Shown: positions 17,570 to 26,111, counted from the first letter of the stretch. The stretch: 64,000 nt of DNA from JAISGQ01 sp964500965 (GCA_964500965.1 CAZCQZ010000006.1:6080-70079), one strand, 5' to 3'. Notes: a model not told the origin generated them from the letters alone. A program made the numbers and translations.

Positions 17570-18448
17570 ATGAATAATTTCGTAATATTCACCGATTCCG
17601 GAGCGGATTTAAATGCGGAAATGGTAGAAAATTTTGATGTTCAGGTTATTCCCATGACCCTGATAATGAACGGTAAAGAATACCTTAATTATCCCGATGA
17701 GCGTGAAATTTCAAACAGCGAATTTTATGAAATGATACGCAGGGGTGTTATGGGAAAAACTGCCGCAATAAATACGGAAACTGCCGTTGAAGCTTTTGAG
17801 CCTTTCCTGAAAGAGGGCAGAGATTTGCTGTATCTCGGCTTTTCCGGCGGATTGAGCAGTACGATTGTTGCGATGAAAGCGGCGGCAGAGCAGCTTTCCG
17901 AGAAGTATCCGGAAAGAAAGGTTTACGCCGTTGATACACTGTGTGCTTCCCTCGGTCAGGGAATGCTTGTTTATCTCTGCTGTCAGCAGAGAAACGAGGG
18001 AAAGACTATTGACGAAGTACGTGATTTTGCGGAAAACACCAAGCTTCATTTAAGCCACTGGTTTACCGTTGACGATTTGAACCACCTTAAAAAGGGCGGC
18101 AGACTTTCGGCGGCAACGGCACTTCTGGGCACAATGCTGCACATCAAGCCGGTGCTCCATGTCGATAATGAGGGACATCTTATCAACATGGAAAAGGCTC
18201 GCGGCAGAAAGGCATCTATACGCAGAATTGCGGAAAAGGTGCTTGAAACCGCATTACCGGGTATTGAAGACCAACAGCTTTTCATATGTCACGGCGATTG
18301 CCTTGAAGAAGCAAAGGAACTGGGCGCAGAGGTCAAAAAGCTTATTAACCTCAAGAAAGAGATATTCTATAATTGCATAGGTCCTGTTATCGGCTCTCAT
18401 TCCGGAGCAGGAACTCTTGCGGTGTTCTTCCTTGCAACGGAAAGATGA
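17570..18448 (+). CDS. DegV-family fatty-acid-binding protein
   Basis: 292 residues with the whole DegV fold: FTDSGADLN at the N-terminus, VQVIPMTLIMNGKEY-type second strand, LGFSGGLSSTI, AVDTLCASLGQGMLV, KKGGRLSAATALLGTMLHIKPVLH, and a C-terminal GPVIGSHSGAGTLAVFF. Family members (FakB in related bacteria) bind a fatty acid for phosphorylation by FakA. No fakA is in this window. It is monocistronic, with its own promoter and a terminator just downstream. Confidence 0.93.
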   Translation: MNNFVIFTDSGADLNAEMVENFDVQVIPMTLIMNGKEYLNYPDEREISNSEFYEMIRRGVMGKTAAINTETAVEAFEPFLKEGRDLLYLGFSGGLSSTIVAMKAAAEQLSEKYPERKVYAVDTLCASLGQGMLVYLCCQQRNEGKTIDEVRDFAENTKLHLSHWFTVDDLNHLKKGGRLSAATALLGTMLHIKPVLHVDNEGHLINMEKARGRKASIRRIAEKVLETALPGIEDQQLFICHGDCLEEAKELGAEVKKLINLKKEIFYNCIGPVIGSHSGAGTLAVFFLATER

Positions 18449-18456
18449 TTTTAAGC

Positions 18457-18496
18457 GGAGCTGTAAAATTTACGTTTTACAGCTCCTTATTTTTTG
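18457..18496 (+). terminator. Terminator of degV (GCTGTAAAA hairpin family)
   Basis: GGAGCTGTAAAA (18457-18468) and TTTTACAGCTCC (18475-18486) form a perfect 12-bp stem, followed by TTATTTTTT. Confidence 0.9.
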
Positions 18497-18503
18497 TAAA
18501 CAG

Positions 18504-18532
18504 TTGAAATTACCGCGGAGTAATAGTATTAT
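18504..18532 (+). promoter_or_regulatory. Probable promoter of the lipoprotein gene
   Basis: TTGAAA (18504-18509) and TATTAT (18527-18532), 17-bp spacer, about 70 bases before the ATG. Confidence 0.5.
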
Positions 18533-18601
18533 ATTACCGGCACCGATTGTTGCGGTGCAATTCTTACATTTTGAAAATCGAGAAAATAAGGGAGAATTTT
18601 T

Positions 18602-19537
18602 ATGAAAAGGAAAGCTATGATATGCATTGTGGCGTTAATGATTGTGTTCTGCGGCTGTGCAGGAGAACCGATGCCCATTAACGACGGCGCAAATCAGGTT
18701 GATGAGGTTGTAACCGCGACGGATTCGGATGTAATATCCGTGACCGATTCTGAAATCACCGATAATGTTGAAAACGAAGTTACACAAGCTGCGCCGGTTT
18801 TGCAAACTGCGATAGCAGACGAAAATAATGTCAATAATTTTGAAACAGTGCACCATGTAGGCGATTACGGCTATGAACAGAATCTTATATGGTGTGAAAG
18901 AAAAATCGAAAATGTCGAGATAATACCTATTGAAACTGTAGATGCGGAGACATGGTATGTTAACGACGCGGCGGTGTTTTCTGCCGGGGAGCTTTTGCCC
19001 GGCAGTGCAATACTGCTTGATTTGCTTGTGCCGGAGGGCTACCCCAGCCACGGAATATCATACTGTGCAGACGGCGTACAGTATGTGTATTCGATCGGCT
19101 ATAACGGCAGAGACGGCGGACTATCCTTTGTTGAAATCGAGCTGACGGATAAGCCGAAAGCAGAAAGCTTCAGCGCAACGGTCTACAGCATAGAAGATAC
19201 CGAAGGTACACTGAAGCTCAACGGAAAGGAAACAACAGTCGAAAGCAGCTCTGCGTGGCATGTTTGGGCGCAGGTCAAGGAGCAGAACAGCTCTTATATT
19301 CCGAAAACCGCCTATCTCAACAGCTTTACGGTTGCCGGCACTCAGGGCAGACTTGACCTCGGAGACGGTATTTACAGCGCAAATCTCGGCTCGGAATACG
19401 GGACTAAAATGCTGGAAGCAATTGCGAATACATACATTGTCAGCTACAACCTTGACAGCCTGTATATAACCGTTAACGGCGAGGCGTACTCCGACGGACA
19501 CATTGTACTTGACGAAGCATTAGCACTTTCCGAATAA
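18602..19537 (+). CDS. Putative lipoprotein of unknown function
   Basis: 311 residues. A lipoprotein-like signal ends in FCGC (Cys about 19), followed by an acidic/Thr-rich stretch of about 60 residues. Two beta-rich segments come next, the first including GDYGYEQNLIWCERKI and FSAGELLPGSAILLDLLVPEG, the second including TLKLNGKETTVESSS. No enzyme motif is visible. SD is GGGAG. It is probably an anchored extracellular protein, with no assignable role. It is flanked by its own promoter and the MATE promoter at 19553, so it is likely monocistronic. Confidence 0.85.
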   Translation: MKRKAMICIVALMIVFCGCAGEPMPINDGANQVDEVVTATDSDVISVTDSEITDNVENEVTQAAPVLQTAIADENNVNNFETVHHVGDYGYEQNLIWCERKIENVEIIPIETVDAETWYVNDAAVFSAGELLPGSAILLDLLVPEGYPSHGISYCADGVQYVYSIGYNGRDGGLSFVEIELTDKPKAESFSATVYSIEDTEGTLKLNGKETTVESSSAWHVWAQVKEQNSSYIPKTAYLNSFTVAGTQGRLDLGDGIYSANLGSEYGTKMLEAIANTYIVSYNLDSLYITVNGEAYSDGHIVLDEALALSE

Positions 19538-19552
19538 TTGACGAAAACAGTA

Positions 19553-19619
19553 TTGACAATAATTTTTTTCAGTATATAATACCTGCGGATTGCAAAAGGG
19601 CAGTCCGCAGGTATTATAT
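19553..19619 (+). promoter_or_regulatory. MATE promoter with a perfect 16-bp inverted repeat starting at the -10
   Basis: TTGACA (19553-19558) and TATAAT (19575-19580) are spaced 16 bp. ATATAATACCTGCGGA (19574-19589) is exactly repeated in inverse at 19604-19619 across a 14-nt spacer. The left arm covers the -10 box, so the left arm would mostly be absent from the RNA. A DNA operator is therefore more likely than an mRNA terminator (inference). Confidence 0.7.
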
Positions 19620-19638
19620 GTATACGGAGAGAAATAAT

Positions 19639-21036
19639 ATGAGCAGATTAGTCGGTGACCGCAGTTTTTACAAGCGAACACTTTCGCTTGCCATTCCGGT
19701 AGTGATTCAGAACGGAATAACGAACTTTGTAAGCTTGCTTGACAACCTTATGGTCGGAAGCGTGGGAGAGGAGCAGATGAGCGGTGTAGCCATTGCAAAT
19801 CAGCTTCTTTTTGTGTTTAACCTGTGCATTTTCGGAGCAATTTCAGGTGCCGGAATATTCACGGCTCAGTTTCACGGCAACGGAGATACAAAGGGAGTAA
19901 GAGAAACATTTCGTTTTAAACTTATGACCGTGCTTGTTATGACCGTCCTCAGCGCGGGATTGTTTGCATGGAAAGGCAGAGAGCTTATATCGCTGTTCCT
20001 GACCTCGGATACGGTTGGAGACACAGTAAGAACACTGGATTTCGGTGAACAGTATTTGCTTATCATGCTGATAGGAATACTGCCGTATTCCATTGCCTAT
20101 GCGTATTCCGGTACACTGCGCGAGATAGGCGAGACTAAACTGCCCATGATTGCAGGCTGCGTGGCGGTATTGGTAAATCTGTGCTTTAATTACATACTTA
20201 TTTTCGGCAATTTCGGAGCACCGAAGCTGGGAGTTGCAGGTGCGGCAATAGCAACTGTAATATCGCGATATGTGGAGCTTGCCATAGTCGCAATCGCAAC
20301 GGCGGTAAAACACGGAAAATTCAGGTTTATCGAAGGCGCATTCAAGAGCATGTACGTTAAAAAGTCAACGGTTGTCGGAATTATCAAAAAGGGCTTGCCC
20401 ATGCTGTTCGGTGAAGCACTTTGGTCTATAGGCGTGACCGTAATGGTGCAGAGCTATTCCACAAGGGGTCTTACGGTGGTTGCGGCGTACAATATTACGA
20501 GTACTGTAGTAAACCTGTTCAGTATAGTATTTCTTGCAATGGGCAACGTTGTTGCCATAATGCTCGGACATCATCTCGGTTGCGGAAATTTTGAAAAAGC
20601 AAAGGACGAAGCACCGAAGCTGATAGCCTTTGCAACGGTAATCGCCATGGTTATGGCGGCGGTAATGGCGGCTGTTTCGCCGTTTATTCCGCTTATGTAC
20701 AACGTCAGTGATACGGTGCGTGAGCTGGCGACAAAGCTGCTTTTGTGTGCTGCGGTTGTTATGCCGTTTTCGGCACTGTGTCACGCCTCGTACTTCACCC
20801 TGCGTTCGGGAGGAAAAACGGTGCTGACATTTATTTTCGACAACGGCGCGATGTGGCTGATGAATGTGCCCGTTGCATATGTGCTGTCGAGATTCACCTC
20901 ACTGCCGATAGTACCGCTGTACCTGATTTGCCAGTCTCTTGAGGGCGTAAAGTGCATAGTGGCGATTGTGCTTGTCAGAAAGGGAATATGGGTGCAGAAC
21001 ATAGTGTCGGAGAACACTGCCGAATGTAAATCATAA
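19639..21036 (+). CDS. MATE-family efflux transporter
   Basis: About 465 residues, 12 helices. The first half begins RTLSLAIPVVIQNGITNFVS and contains DNLMVGSVGEEQMSGVAIANQ; the second half begins IIKKGLPMLFGEALWSIG. It differs clearly from the MATE protein at 15342, so this is not a recent duplication. The start is ATG 19639, which follows GGAGAG by about 7 bases; ATG 19618 falls inside the promoter-proximal inverted repeat and has no SD. It probably exports drugs or metabolites and may be inducible through that repeat. Confidence 0.92.
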   Translation: MSRLVGDRSFYKRTLSLAIPVVIQNGITNFVSLLDNLMVGSVGEEQMSGVAIANQLLFVFNLCIFGAISGAGIFTAQFHGNGDTKGVRETFRFKLMTVLVMTVLSAGLFAWKGRELISLFLTSDTVGDTVRTLDFGEQYLLIMLIGILPYSIAYAYSGTLREIGETKLPMIAGCVAVLVNLCFNYILIFGNFGAPKLGVAGAAIATVISRYVELAIVAIATAVKHGKFRFIEGAFKSMYVKKSTVVGIIKKGLPMLFGEALWSIGVTVMVQSYSTRGLTVVAAYNITSTVVNLFSIVFLAMGNVVAIMLGHHLGCGNFEKAKDEAPKLIAFATVIAMVMAAVMAAVSPFIPLMYNVSDTVRELATKLLLCAAVVMPFSALCHASYFTLRSGGKTVLTFIFDNGAMWLMNVPVAYVLSRFTSLPIVPLYLICQSLEGVKCIVAIVLVRKGIWVQNIVSENTAECKS

Positions 21037-21070
21037 TATTACAATCGGCAAACAATACTATTGGTTAATA

Positions 21071-21112
21071 AAAAACAGGGCAGCTCTTTTACAACGGAGC
21101 TGTCCTGTTTTT
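21071..21112. terminator. Bidirectional terminator between MATE and flavodoxin genes
   Basis: AAAAACAGGGCAGCTC (21071-21086) pairs with GAGCTGTCCTGTTTTT (21097-21112), 16 bp with one G-T, between convergent genes. Confidence 0.87.
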
Positions 21113-21121
21113 GAAATATAA

Positions 21122-21565
21122 TTATTCACATATGCTTTTCCAAAAAGCCAATGCGTTTTTAATGTCCTCATAATCGGGGTGCCCCTTTGCAATGCCGCCG
21201 ATAAGCTTGAACGGTCCGAAAGTATTGAAGCCGAAGCAGCCGTATTCACCGAGAATTTCCGCGTTATGCTTCTTGACCGCAGCGGTAATCGCATCTGTAT
21301 AGCCGTTCTTTTTTGCGCCATAGGTGTAAATAAAAAAGGTCTTTTTGTTTTCGGGCATATGCTTCTCGGCAAATTCAATCAGCTTTTTCTGGAATTTTGA
21401 ATAGTAAATTCCGGAAGCAAAGCCGATTGCATCGTATTGCGCAAGGTCTGCATCAGTCATGGTTGTAATATCAAGCAGCGTAACATCGTTTTCACATGCG
21501 ATGGCGTCGAGCAGCTTTTTTGTGTTTTCGTGGTGTCTTGAATAATAGATTACTGCGGTTTTCAC
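21122..21565 (-). CDS. Flavodoxin-family protein, GTG start
   Basis: About 147 residues. It starts KTAVIYYSRHHENTKKLLDAI, where the phosphate-binding loop YSRHHENTKK replaces the usual S/T-G-N-T pattern. It continues with the flavodoxin strands YDAIGFASGIYYSKF and FFIYTYGA. It binds FMN as a one-electron carrier or quinone reductase (family knowledge). The frame is open to an ATG at 21655, but AAGGAGG lies 7 bases before a GTG at 21565, which gives the normal flavodoxin N-terminus. It is divergent from an HxlR regulator across a palindrome. Confidence 0.87.
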   Translation of the reverse strand: MKTAVIYYSRHHENTKKLLDAIACENDVTLLDITTMTDADLAQYDAIGFASGIYYSKFQKKLIEFAEKHMPENKKTFFIYTYGAKKNGYTDAITAAVKKHNAEILGEYGCFGFNTFGPFKLIGGIAKGHPDYEDIKNALAFWKSICE

Positions 21566-21582
21566 AGCGATTCCTCCTTGAC

Positions 21583-21613
21583 AATTCAAAGTATAAAAAT
21601 TATACTTTGAATT
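21583..21613. promoter_or_regulatory. Palindromic operator candidate between flavodoxin and HxlR genes
   Basis: AATTCAAAGTATAA (21583-21596), AAA, then TTATACTTTGAATT (21600-21613): a perfect 14-bp inverted repeat with a 3-nt centre. The inner AGTATAA/TTATACT resembles sites used by HxlR/YodB-type repressors (family knowledge). It lies just upstream of the flavodoxin SD. Confidence 0.65.
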
Positions 21614-21676
21614 AAAATGATATACAAGTACGCAAAATAAACGTATATAGTACATTTAAACGTACCGGAGGTTGCA

Positions 21677-22039
21677 ATGAAAAAGGAATTAACTCAGGAG
21701 GAATATCTCAGCCGAATCATGTCTGCGGAGAAAACGGAGGAAAACTGTCCTGTCCGCAGAACTCTGAATCTGCTCAGCGGCAAATGGAGAACGCATATAA
21801 TTTACGAGCTTTGCAAGCGACAGCCCTGTAGATTCGGAGAGCTGAAAAAAGCGTTGCCGACAATTACGAACACCATGCTGACAGCCGCATTGCGTGATTT
21901 GGAAAAAATCGGCATAGTACACCGCGAGCAGTTTAATGAAATTCCCCCTCATGTGGAATACTCTCTTACCGACAAGGGCAAGGCTCTTTTGCCGGTGTTC
22001 ACCGAGCTTGCAAAATGGGGCGAAAACAATCTGGACTGA
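21677..22039 (+). CDS. HxlR-family winged-helix regulator
   Basis: 120 residues, full length. The HxlR domain spans about 24-115: CPVRRTLNLLSGKWRTHIIYEL, RFGELKKALPTITNTML, LRDLEKIGIVHREQF and VEYSLTDKGKALLPV. A single N-terminal Cys just before the first helix (about residue 24) is the position used for thiol-based sensing in YodB/HypR relatives. Together with the divergent flavodoxin this suggests an electrophile or redox response (inference). SD is CGGAGG. Confidence 0.92.
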   Translation: MKKELTQEEYLSRIMSAEKTEENCPVRRTLNLLSGKWRTHIIYELCKRQPCRFGELKKALPTITNTMLTAALRDLEKIGIVHREQFNEIPPHVEYSLTDKGKALLPVFTELAKWGENNLD

Positions 22040-22042
22040 AAA

Positions 22043-23509
22043 TCAGTCTATTTTGTGCCAAGGAAGCTCGGTTATGCCGTTTTCAAGCAGTGCACTGCGT
22101 TCAAGCACCATGTCTATAACAGCCTGCCCCTTGCTTCCGTACTGCAAGGAGGGCTTATAGTCGTTGATATTACTGCCGCTTGACGTGGTGTAGCACGGAA
22201 CTGCGCTTATGCGGCACTTACCGACCTCTCCGCCGTCGGCGTCAAAAACAGCTCTTAATATGAGAGTTTCGGGACGACTTGCTTTTGAGTTGCCGCCGAA
22301 AGCAAAATTCCCCAGGCTGTAAACAATATATACGCCGTTGTATTTTTCGATTCCCTGCAAGATATGCGGGTGATGACCGATTATCAAATCCGCCCCGGCA
22401 TCTACAAGCTCACGGGCGGTTTCGGTTTGCCATTTTGAGGGTTTGACCGCAAGCTCCGTACCCCAATGCAGGTTTACAACGGTTATTGTATTCGGTGCTT
22501 CAAAAAGCTTTATCTGCCTTTTCAGCTCATCGAATTTGCTTTGGTTTTTAATATCAATGCTTGAAGTCGAAAGCATGACAACCGAAACCGTTCCGCTGTC
22601 TGTGCGCACGGTACGTACATATGGCTCACCTGCCCAGAATGTACCGATTTTCTCCTGCTCAAGTGCCGTTACGGTGTCCTCAAAGCCTTTTTCGTAATAG
22701 TCCATTGAGTGATTATTAGCGAGGTTTGCGCCCTCAACAGACGAGCCGGAAAGAATTTTCGCGTATTCGCTTTTTCCGCGAAAATAAAACTGCTTGTCGG
22801 CATGATTTTCGGATTGCGTCAACGCGCCCTCAAAATTAACGATAGTAATGTCATCTGCCGAAAACACTCCGCGTACATTGTCAAAGGGGTATGTAACGCT
22901 GCCGGATTTTTCGTAAACTTTCGGAAAGCCGTAAGAACGGTTAAGCTCGTTGAAAAGTCCGAATGTGCAGTCACCGGCAAAGGACAGCACTACGGTATTT
23001 TCCTGCTTCTGCGAATATGCCCAGCAGGATACCGCCGCCTGTTTCACGGTGCTTTCTCCGATTTCGAGCGTCTTCGCTTTGTCTGTCAACAGGACTTCTC
23101 CTTTTCCCTCCGTATAGCTCAGCACCGCCGAGAGCAGTGCATAATAATCCTCCGTACCGCTGGCTTCAAGGACTGTCAGCAATTCCCGTGCACTTTCAAC
23201 GGCATTTTCGTCACCTGCCGATACACTCAGAGCTTCAAGTGTATCGCGCACTCTTTGAGCACATTCCGCTTCCGTCAGTGCCGCCACTGATGAGACGGTG
23301 GTTTTCTCTGTTGTTGCGGCAGGTGTGGAAGTTGTTGTGTTCTCTCCCGAAGTAACGGGCATAGCGGCTGTTGTGCCGGTCAGCCTTGCGGCGGATTCGT
23401 CAACGCATTTTGATAATTCGGGCAGTAAATTCAGATTATATGCAAGCAGTGTTCCGAGTACCAGTATTGCGATACAAAGTACTGCCAGCAGAAATTTTAA
23501 AAACTTCAA
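22043..23509 (-). CDS. CapA/PgsA-like metallophosphoesterase, membrane-anchored, TTG start
   Basis: About 488 residues. An N-terminal anchor (FLKFLLAVLCIAILVLGTLL) leads into a Thr/Ser-rich linker at about 55-85 and a helical segment to about 190. The PGA-cap domain follows: VVLSFAGDCTFG, ITIVNFEGALT, SVEGANLANNHSMDY, VVNLHWGTEL, ADLIIGHHPHILQGIE and VYSLGNFAFGG. The family is linked to poly-gamma-glutamate capsule handling, and no other capsule genes are nearby. The TTG at 23509 lies 7 bases after GGAGG; the upstream frame to 23629 has no SD and reads as non-coding. It is convergent with hxlR and ends 3 bases from it. Confidence 0.9.
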   Translation of the reverse strand: MKFLKFLLAVLCIAILVLGTLLAYNLNLLPELSKCVDESAARLTGTTAAMPVTSGENTTTSTPAATTEKTTVSSVAALTEAECAQRVRDTLEALSVSAGDENAVESARELLTVLEASGTEDYYALLSAVLSYTEGKGEVLLTDKAKTLEIGESTVKQAAVSCWAYSQKQENTVVLSFAGDCTFGLFNELNRSYGFPKVYEKSGSVTYPFDNVRGVFSADDITIVNFEGALTQSENHADKQFYFRGKSEYAKILSGSSVEGANLANNHSMDYYEKGFEDTVTALEQEKIGTFWAGEPYVRTVRTDSGTVSVVMLSTSSIDIKNQSKFDELKRQIKLFEAPNTITVVNLHWGTELAVKPSKWQTETARELVDAGADLIIGHHPHILQGIEKYNGVYIVYSLGNFAFGGNSKASRPETLILRAVFDADGGEVGKCRISAVPCYTTSSGSNINDYKPSLQYGSKGQAVIDMVLERSALLENGITELPWHKID

Positions 23510-23696
23510 ATAAATCCCTCCGAAAGGATTAAAAGGGAATATGAAATAAGAGGTTTGTTTATAGCATAAAACATGAGAATCTTTACAATTTTGCATACTT
23601 AATGACTTTTCATTAAGTATGCAAAACAATATATTAAATTATCTGTTTAGTGTATTGCTTTATGCGGTCTGCGCTTTTTACAATTCATTTTGGGGG

Positions 23697-24770
23697 CTAT
23701 TCCGTTTCAAGAGGATGAGAAAGGGCGTATTCCTCAGCCGCAAGCCTTGCCTGCTCCTGAAGCTCCACGTATTCCTCAAGACAGAGGTTGTGTTCATAAA
23801 TATATGTGGCGTGCTCAACGGAGTGTGCGGTTTCAATATATCTGAAATGCCACGGCTCATAGTTGATTTTTGTTATGTCAACCTTATTCTCCGGGTATCT
23901 GAGTATAAAGCCGTACTTGTGAGCGTTCTCGGTAAGCCACTTGCCCTGTTTGGTGGTTTGAAAGTCATGCTGAGTGGTATAGGTAGTGGAAAAATCTATG
24001 GCAAGACCGCTGTGATGCTCGGAATATCCCGGCTTCATACGTGTTTCAAGGACTATTTCACGGGCTTTTTCCTCGGAAATCCCATAGGTTGACATTTTCT
24101 GCTTTATTGCGTTATTTACAAGCTTTTCCTGTTTCGCATAGCTTCTGTAGGTGCTTATCAGGCGAAGCTCACCGCCGTTTTGCTCCATGCAGTCGGCATA
24201 CATTTCAGCCAAAGCCGATTCACAATCGGGCGTAAGCTTTGTTTCCGTGTGAGCTGACGGAACGCTTTTTCGCACATCAGTCAATTCAGGCTCAAAATCG
24301 CTTGATATGGGATTGTCGTTGTTTATAAGAAATATCTCGTCATCGTACCAGTAAGGCAAATCGCTGTCGGAGGGGACTTCCTTGCGGAAAACCTCAACGG
24401 TCATAACCGCTGTGTCCGTAACGGAAATGTCTGTACGGGAGACAATTGCGTAAATATCGGTTTTGCCGGCGGAAACACCCTCGACAGTGCCGTCGGGATA
24501 TACAACAGCCACGGATTCGTCGGCGGATTCATAGCTTACGACGCCCTCACCGACACAAAGCAGCTCGGTAGAAAGTGTATCTCCGGCATAAAGAAGCCGT
24601 TCGCTCTTTGAATAGCAAAACTCGTCGGGCTCTGTCTCGGCATCGTCGGGAGACTTTGCACACCATGATGCCACTGTTATGGCAGCAATAAGGAAAGCAA
24701 TCAAATCAGCGAAAATAATTATTCTTTTCAGCTTTTCAAAATCCGGACTTTTACTTCTTTTAATCGTCAT
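23697..24770 (-). CDS. VanY-type D-alanyl-D-alanine carboxypeptidase with N-terminal Ig-like domain
   Basis: About 357 residues. It has one N-terminal transmembrane helix (IIIFADLIAFLIAAITVASW, about 17-36), then a short Big2-like beta segment (SVAVVYPDGTVEGVSAGKTD, about 83-102). The M15B/VanY peptidase domain occupies about 160-340 with GELRLISTYRSYAKQ, zinc ligands in SEHHSGLAIDF, and EPWHFRYIE. It trims the terminal D-Ala of peptidoglycan stem peptides outside the membrane. All catalytic residues are present. The better start is ATG 24770; an in-frame TTG at 24791 has no SD. It belongs to a minus-strand envelope cluster with CapA-like and L,D-transpeptidase genes. Confidence 0.92.
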   Translation of the reverse strand: MTIKRSKSPDFEKLKRIIIFADLIAFLIAAITVASWCAKSPDDAETEPDEFCYSKSERLLYAGDTLSTELLCVGEGVVSYESADESVAVVYPDGTVEGVSAGKTDIYAIVSRTDISVTDTAVMTVEVFRKEVPSDSDLPYWYDDEIFLINNDNPISSDFEPELTDVRKSVPSAHTETKLTPDCESALAEMYADCMEQNGGELRLISTYRSYAKQEKLVNNAIKQKMSTYGISEEKAREIVLETRMKPGYSEHHSGLAIDFSTTYTTQHDFQTTKQGKWLTENAHKYGFILRYPENKVDITKINYEPWHFRYIETAHSVEHATYIYEHNLCLEEYVELQEQARLAAEEYALSHPLETE

Positions 24771-24853
24771 TACCGCATCGCCCTTTTCCAAACCGTATTT
24801 CCGCTTTATTATATTACATAATATCGGAAAAAGCCATTAAAAAACGGTAACAA

Positions 24854-24889
24854 AACAGCTCCCGTGAATGTAAATTCATGGGAGCTGTT
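24854..24889 (-). terminator. Terminator of the L,D-transpeptidase gene
   Basis: AACAGCTCCCGTGAAT (24854-24869) and ATTCATGGGAGCTGTT (24874-24889) form a 16-bp stem with one G-T. On the minus strand it is followed by a T-rich run (TTTGTTACCGTTTTTTAA). Confidence 0.85.
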
Positions 24890-24926
24890 GTAACATTCTG
24901 TAACCTGTAAAGCGCAACTGCCGAAA

Positions 24927-25997
24927 TTATTCGCCGCTTTCGTTTTCATCGGGTGCCGAAACGGACGGAGCGGTTGTGGTGGTCGTGGTGGTCGTAGTGG
25001 CTTCCGTGGTAGTGGTCGATGACGTTTCCTCGGTTGATGAGGTTGCGGTCGTTGTATTGTCTGTCGATGATTCCGTGCTTTCCGTAGCCGATGTACTTTC
25101 CGTAGTTGAGGTCGTTGTTTCCGTATCGTCCGATTCGGTGTAGAATATTCTTTCACATTCCGGAGCCCAGTCGAAATCATAGTCGTACAGAGGGGCGTAA
25201 ACATAGGGCTTCGGCTCGGTGGATTCATCGTACTGAGGCTGATAATAGGGATTTGCCGGGTCGGGGTCGGTGGGATCCCAGCCGCCTTTGGGTGTCGGCG
25301 GTCTGAGCTTTTCTATAAGCTCGGCATCGTATGTGCCCTTGAAAACATAAACAGGTGTTCCTGCCGGGCAGTTATCATATATCCATTTGGCGCATTCCAC
25401 CGTAAGTCTTATACAGCCGCCCGATTTTGCCTTGCCGAGATTTTTGTATCTGGACATATCGAGTGCGTCCTTGTTCGTAGAGGTATAAGGCACCGAATGA
25501 AACAGAAAGCTTCCGGTTATGCGAGTGGTGTATTGTGCGTAAAGAGGGTCGCCGTGACTGAGCATGGTTTGCCATTTGTGCTTGCTGTTTTTAAGAGGAT
25601 AGTAGCCGTCCGGGAGCTTGTTAATATTTTCTCCCGTTGAGCATATGCATTGGCGCACCAGTGTTTCGTACTTTCCCTCCTCATTTGTGGTGTAGATACT
25701 TACAATCTGACCGACCTTATCCACTGTAATTAAGTATGGCAGGTCAATTTCATATACCGTGAGGGGCTGAGAGTCGGTTTCGGAGGCGTCGGCGTCGGAA
25801 ACCGGCAAAAGGTCTGTCTTTGTTATGACGCAATTTTGAAGCAGCTTTGTCGGGGGAATATTCCTGTAATCCGAGTCGGCAATCAGAAACGGAGCAACGA
25901 CGATATTTATTATGACAAGAAGCACGGACAGCGCAAGAACTATCCGCGAGATATGGGATTTTCCGGAAATATCCTGTTTGTTGTTATCCTCCGACAT
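24927..25997 (-). CDS. L,D-transpeptidase (YkuD) with Thr/Ser-rich tail
   Basis: About 356 residues. A transmembrane anchor is at about 20-42 (IVLALSVLLVIINIVVAPF). The YkuD domain spans about 80-240 with YLITVDKVGQIVSIYT, the first His in SFLFHSVPY, and the catalytic Cys in SGGCIRLTVECAKWIYDN. The canonical site is SHGC; here the second His is Gly. The C-terminus is a Pro/Tyr/Asp-rich stretch and then about 70 residues almost wholly Thr, Ser and Glu, ending in DENESGE. The enzyme makes 3-3 crosslinks or anchors proteins on peptidoglycan. ATG 25997 follows AAGGAGG by 7 bases; the longer frame to 26084 has no SD. Confidence 0.91.
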   Translation of the reverse strand: MSEDNNKQDISGKSHISRIVLALSVLLVIINIVVAPFLIADSDYRNIPPTKLLQNCVITKTDLLPVSDADASETDSQPLTVYEIDLPYLITVDKVGQIVSIYTTNEEGKYETLVRQCICSTGENINKLPDGYYPLKNSKHKWQTMLSHGDPLYAQYTTRITGSFLFHSVPYTSTNKDALDMSRYKNLGKAKSGGCIRLTVECAKWIYDNCPAGTPVYVFKGTYDAELIEKLRPPTPKGGWDPTDPDPANPYYQPQYDESTEPKPYVYAPLYDYDFDWAPECERIFYTESDDTETTTSTTESTSATESTESSTDNTTTATSSTEETSSTTTTEATTTTTTTTTAPSVSAPDENESGE

Positions 25998-26111
25998 ACT
26001 GCCGCCTCCTTTTGTCCCATGATTTTCGTAATCAATAATACAAAATTCCCGACTGATTGTCAATCCATACCGCAGGCACGGCAAAAATTTAACACGAAAG
26101 CAATAAAGTTG

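Noticed and set aside
15342..21036. The two MATE genes as a recent duplication
   Set aside because: Their sequences diverge from the N-terminus on, and they have different operons and promoters.
23619..24092. 157-residue plus-strand frame
   Set aside because: It is antisense to the conserved VanY domain and has no SD; a shadow of the real gene.
24950..25140. Simple-sequence tract read as a DNA repeat element
   Set aside because: It is the Thr/Ser codon run of the L,D-transpeptidase tail; codons vary and the frame is kept.
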